DNA from: DATLFA01 sp039934635
GTDB lineage: Bacteria > Actinomycetota > Acidimicrobiia > Acidimicrobiales > WLNW01
Assembly: GCA_039934635.1 (NCBI GenBank)
Contig: JBDTLT010000243.1
Span: 1 to 8,132 of the forward strand
Direction: 5' to 3'
DNA length: 8,132 bases
Shown: piece after piece, positions 6,169-8,132 of the stretch
How the letters are laid out: each line of letters starts with the position of its first letter
Numbering within the stretch: the first letter of the stretch is position 1
Made by a program: the position numbers and the translations under genes
Notes under the pieces: model-generated
What the model saw: the letters and a program-made list of their open reading frames with translations, nothing else
Told to the model about the DNA's origin: nothing
The model's database searches: none

Positions 6169-7235
6169 TTGTGCTCTCGAACGGAGGAGGTCCAACGGAT
6201 GAGCTCGAACGCAATGTCGTCGAGGGGCACCACGAGGTCGGTCAGACCCGCGTTCGCCACCGCGGCGGGCATGCTGGCGACGACGGCGCTCGCTTCGGTC
6301 TGGGCCAGTACAGAGCCGCCTGCGTCGCGTATCGCCGCGCAGCCGCTCAACCCGTCGTAACCCATTCCGGTGAGAACGACGCCCAGTGTCCCGGGGCCAT
6401 ATGCAGCCGCCGCCGCCCGGAAGAGCACGTCGGCCGCGGGGCGGCACGAATTCTCGGGAGGTTCGTCGGTGAGATGGATGCGCACGTTGGCGGCGGCCAT
6501 CGAGCCGGTGAGCGACATGTGGCGACCGCCGGGGGCGACGTAGACACCACCGGGCTCTACCAGTGCGCCGTCGGTTGCTTCGACAACCGTGAGGGCGGCA
6601 ACGCGATCCAACCGCTCGGCGAGCATTTTGGTGAAGACCGGGGGCATGTGCTGCACGATGAAAATCGGGACGCCGATATCGGCGGGCAGCGACGGCACGA
6701 TCGTCGCGAGCGCATTCGGACCGCCGGTCGACACGGCGATCACGATGGCCGACACTCTGACGGAAGGGCTCCGCCGCGCGACGGTCTTGGCTGCGGGCGC
6801 CATCACTGGGGGGGCTTTTTGTCGCACACTCCCGATGAGCGGCAACAGCTCGTCACGCACTTGTGCCTCGGCGAGTCCGATGCCGTCTGCGCGCGGCTTC
6901 AGCGCGAACGCGGTCGCGCCCTGTGCCAGGGCCTCGAGCGTGGCGGCCGCGCCGGCCGACGTGAGGTGGCTGAAGATGATCACCGGCAACGTGGGATCGG
7001 TGCGACGGATTTCCGCCAAGGTTGCGAAACCATCCATCTCCGGCATCTCGAGGTCGAGCAGCACGATGTCGGGACGCAGCCGGGCGATCTTCTCCAGCGC
7101 AACGCGGCCATTGGGGGCGACGCCGGCAAGCTCTGTCGACGGTTCGGCCGCGAGTACGCGGGCCACGAGCTGACGCACCACCACTGAGTCGTCGACGACC
7201 AGCACACGCGACGGTGCGACGGTCAACGCGCTCAT
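6165..7235 (-). CDS. cheB: Chemoreceptor methylesterase/deamidase response regulator CheB
   Basis: A 356-residue two-domain adaptation enzyme that removes receptor methyl groups laid down by CheR, switched on by phosphotransfer from CheA. The receiver (about 10-130) has D15/D16, phospho-acceptor D61 in LLDLEMPEMDG, S89 in the Thr/Ser position and K113. A linker rich in Ala and Pro (about 137-160) leads to the methylesterase domain (about 162-348). Its catalytic triad is visible as S169 in AVSTGGP, H196 in VQHMPPVF and D294 in GMGYDG. The conserved SCRPAADVLF is also present (263-272). Length matches the family. The ATG at 7235 overlaps the cheY stop (ATGA, 7232-7235); the Shine-Dalgarno is weak, so translation probably depends on coupling to cheY. 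The protein looks complete and functional. Confidence 0.96.
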   Translation of the reverse strand: MSALTVAPSRVLVVDDSVVVRQLVARVLAAEPSTELAGVAPNGRVALEKIARLRPDIVLLDLEMPEMDGFATLAEIRRTDPTLPVIIFSHLTSAGAAATLEALAQGATAFALKPRADGIGLAEAQVRDELLPLIGSVRQKAPPVMAPAAKTVARRSPSVRVSAIVIAVSTGGPNALATIVPSLPADIGVPIFIVQHMPPVFTKMLAERLDRVAALTVVEATDGALVEPGGVYVAPGGRHMSLTGSMAAANVRIHLTDEPPENSCRPAADVLFRAAAAAYGPGTLGVVLTGMGYDGLSGCAAIRDAGGSVLAQTEASAVVASMPAAVANAGLTDLVVPLDDIAFELIRWTSSVREHK

Positions 7236-7600
7236 ACTTCGAAGCCGAGGAGTTGGAGCTTTTCGACGATCGCCTCGCGCGTGAAGGGCTTCATGACGTA
7301 CTCGTCGGCGCCGGCTTCGAGAGCGCGAACCATCTGCGGCATCTCCGTCTCGGTGGTCACCATCATCACGCGGGCCGTAGACGAATAGGGTGGTTGACGC
7401 ACCGCCGTCACGAAGTCGATGCCCGACATCTCGGGCATGTTCCAATCGACGAGCACGAGGTCGGGCGTCAGTCCCACTTCGAGACAGGCCAGTGCCTGCC
7501 GTCCGTTCGTCGCTTCGTCGACCTCGAATCCGAGATCGCGCAACATGCGGCCGAGGATCAGCCGGATGGCTCGGGAATCATCGATTACCAAAGCGTTCAC
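7232..7600 (-). CDS. cheY: Chemotaxis response regulator CheY
   Basis: A stand-alone 122-residue receiver domain with no output domain, the usual form of CheY, which carries the signal from CheA to its target (flagellar motor or another output). The acid pocket D7/D8, phospho-acceptor D52 in LVDWNMPEMSG, T82 in MMVTTET, Y101 in ADEYVMKPF and K104 are all in place; the Thr/Tyr pair is the switch known from CheY. The start is GTG at 7600, overlapping the cheW stop as GTGA, with a strong purine-rich site just upstream. It sits between cheW and cheB in the operon. Other single-domain regulators have the same layout, so the CheY call rests partly on these neighbours. Whether it binds FliM or FliN cannot be told from the window. 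Confidence 0.93.
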   Translation of the reverse strand: MNALVIDDSRAIRLILGRMLRDLGFEVDEATNGRQALACLEVGLTPDLVLVDWNMPEMSGIDFVTAVRQPPYSSTARVMMVTTETEMPQMVRALEAGADEYVMKPFTREAIVEKLQLLGFEV

Positions 7601-8043
7601 TGTGTATCTTCCTCTCCGCTGGTGATGGCGAGCGTCTGGTCGGTGTCGAGCACGAGCATCAAGTCCCCGGCGAGCCCGTACGCGCCTGTGGTCAGCGCGC
7701 GGATGGTGGCGGCGACCGTGACGGGCACCGCGACAAGGCCATCGTCGTCGACCTCGACGACATCGCCTGCTCGATCGACGAGGAGACTGACGGCCTCTTC
7801 ATTCGTGCGGATGACGACGATGGTCGGCGCGCTCGTATCGCTCCGCGCGGTCAAACCGAGGCGTCGTCGCGCGTCGATCGCAGTGACGATCTGGCCCCGG
7901 AGATTGACCAGACCCGCAATTGCAGGGTCGGCCAATGGCACGGGTGTGATCGCCTCATCGCGGAGGACCTCTTCGACTCGCTCGATGGCGATGCCGAGTA
8001 GCAGACCGTCCGCGTAGAACGTGCAGAAGCGGCGCTGGCTCAT
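7597..8043 (-). CDS. cheW: Chemotaxis coupling protein CheW
   Basis: A 148-residue single-domain scaffold protein that links the kinase CheA to chemoreceptors in the array. The domain runs from FCTFYADGLLLGIAIERVEEVLR (opening strands) through PVPLADPAIAGLVNLRGQIV, with the NLRG signature at 47-50, to IDARRRLGL. It then follows the normal CheW order with SLLVDRAGDVVEVD and the closing LAGDLMLVLD. There is no histidine-kinase or receiver part, so it is a plain CheW. The ATG at 8043 overlaps the stop of the upstream gene (ATGA, 8040-8043) and has GGAG six bases upstream. It is followed by cheY with a GTGA overlap. The assignment is firm. Confidence 0.94.
   Translation of the reverse strand: MSQRRFCTFYADGLLLGIAIERVEEVLRDEAITPVPLADPAIAGLVNLRGQIVTAIDARRRLGLTARSDTSAPTIVVIRTNEEAVSLLVDRAGDVVEVDDDGLVAVPVTVAATIRALTTGAYGLAGDLMLVLDTDQTLAITSGEEDTQ
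7608..7617 (-). promoter_or_regulatory. Ribosome binding site of cheY
   Basis: GGAGAGGAAG on the minus strand ends seven bases before the GTG at 7600. It is the strongest purine-rich site in the operon and supports the non-ATG start; it may raise CheY levels relative to its neighbours. Confidence 0.55.
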
Positions 8044-8132
8044 GCCGTGCTCCAGATGCCGGCGTCGGCGATCAGCAACTCGACGTCGAGGAGTTCGGTG
8101 ATGCGATCGTCTACCACGAGGCTGGCGATCAC
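8040..8132 (-). CDS. cheA: Probable chemotaxis kinase CheA, C-terminal end (partial)
   Basis: Only the last 30 codons are inside the window, entering from the right edge and ending with a TGA at 8042-8040 that overlaps the cheW start. The residues IASLVVDDRITELLDV followed by ADAGIW match the end of the P5 CheW-like domain of CheA kinases, where a final strand with a (V/I)LDV or (I/L)(V/I)DV motif precedes a short tail, most like the long CheA forms. The position directly upstream of cheW in a gapless che operon supports this strongly. The catalytic parts (Hpt, dimerisation and ATPase domains) lie outside, so a CheW-like or hybrid CheA protein is also possible. Confidence 0.6.
   Translation of the reverse strand: MIASLVVDDRITELLDVELLIADAGIWSTA

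Noticed and set aside
6171..8017. Long plus-strand open frames opposite cheB, cheY and cheW (up to about 340 codons)
   Set aside because: They are antisense to genes with complete motifs and catalytic residues. Their residue content is Arg-, His- and Gly-rich without domain patterns, as expected from high-GC shadow frames.

Overview
The window is high-GC, densely coded DNA in the style of an actinobacterium. Codon use and the wording of the EAL and GGDEF domains would fit a member of the Acidimicrobiia, but that placement is an inference. No rRNA, tRNA, CRISPR array, transposase or integrase was seen.

Layout: (1) Plus strand, left edge to 1594: the C-terminal 530 residues of a membrane-anchored GGDEF-EAL protein (cyclic di-GMP synthesis and hydrolysis), with its N-terminal sensor cut off by the window edge. 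(2) Minus strand, about 1799-3885: a block of decayed genes. It holds an SDR oxidoreductase broken by about four frameshifts (1799-2583), a PLP-dependent decarboxylase with many frameshifts and its central third deleted (2820-3681), and the C-terminal remnant of a cupin protein (3678-3885). The last two still share a 4-bp ATGA overlap, so they were once an operon. (3) Minus strand, right edge down to 3888: an intact chemosensory operon read cheA (last 30 codons only), cheW, cheY, cheB, cheR, cheX and a REC-GGDEF diguanylate cyclase. All six junctions in this run overlap by exactly 4 bp (ATGA or GTGA).

How it works together: the operon has the signal chain of a bacterial chemosensory array. 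CheA and CheW carry the signal, CheR and CheB adapt the receptors, CheY is the diffusible output and CheX a likely CheY-P phosphatase. The added REC-GGDEF enzyme gives a probable second output, cyclic di-GMP, as in Wsp-type systems but with CheY and CheX kept. The receptor gene is not in the window. The convergent GGDEF-EAL gene on the other side of the dead block may act on the same second-messenger pool. The dead genes lie directly against the stop codon of the last chemosensory gene, and the contrast between intact flanks and a heavily frameshifted centre suggests real gene decay rather than poor sequence.
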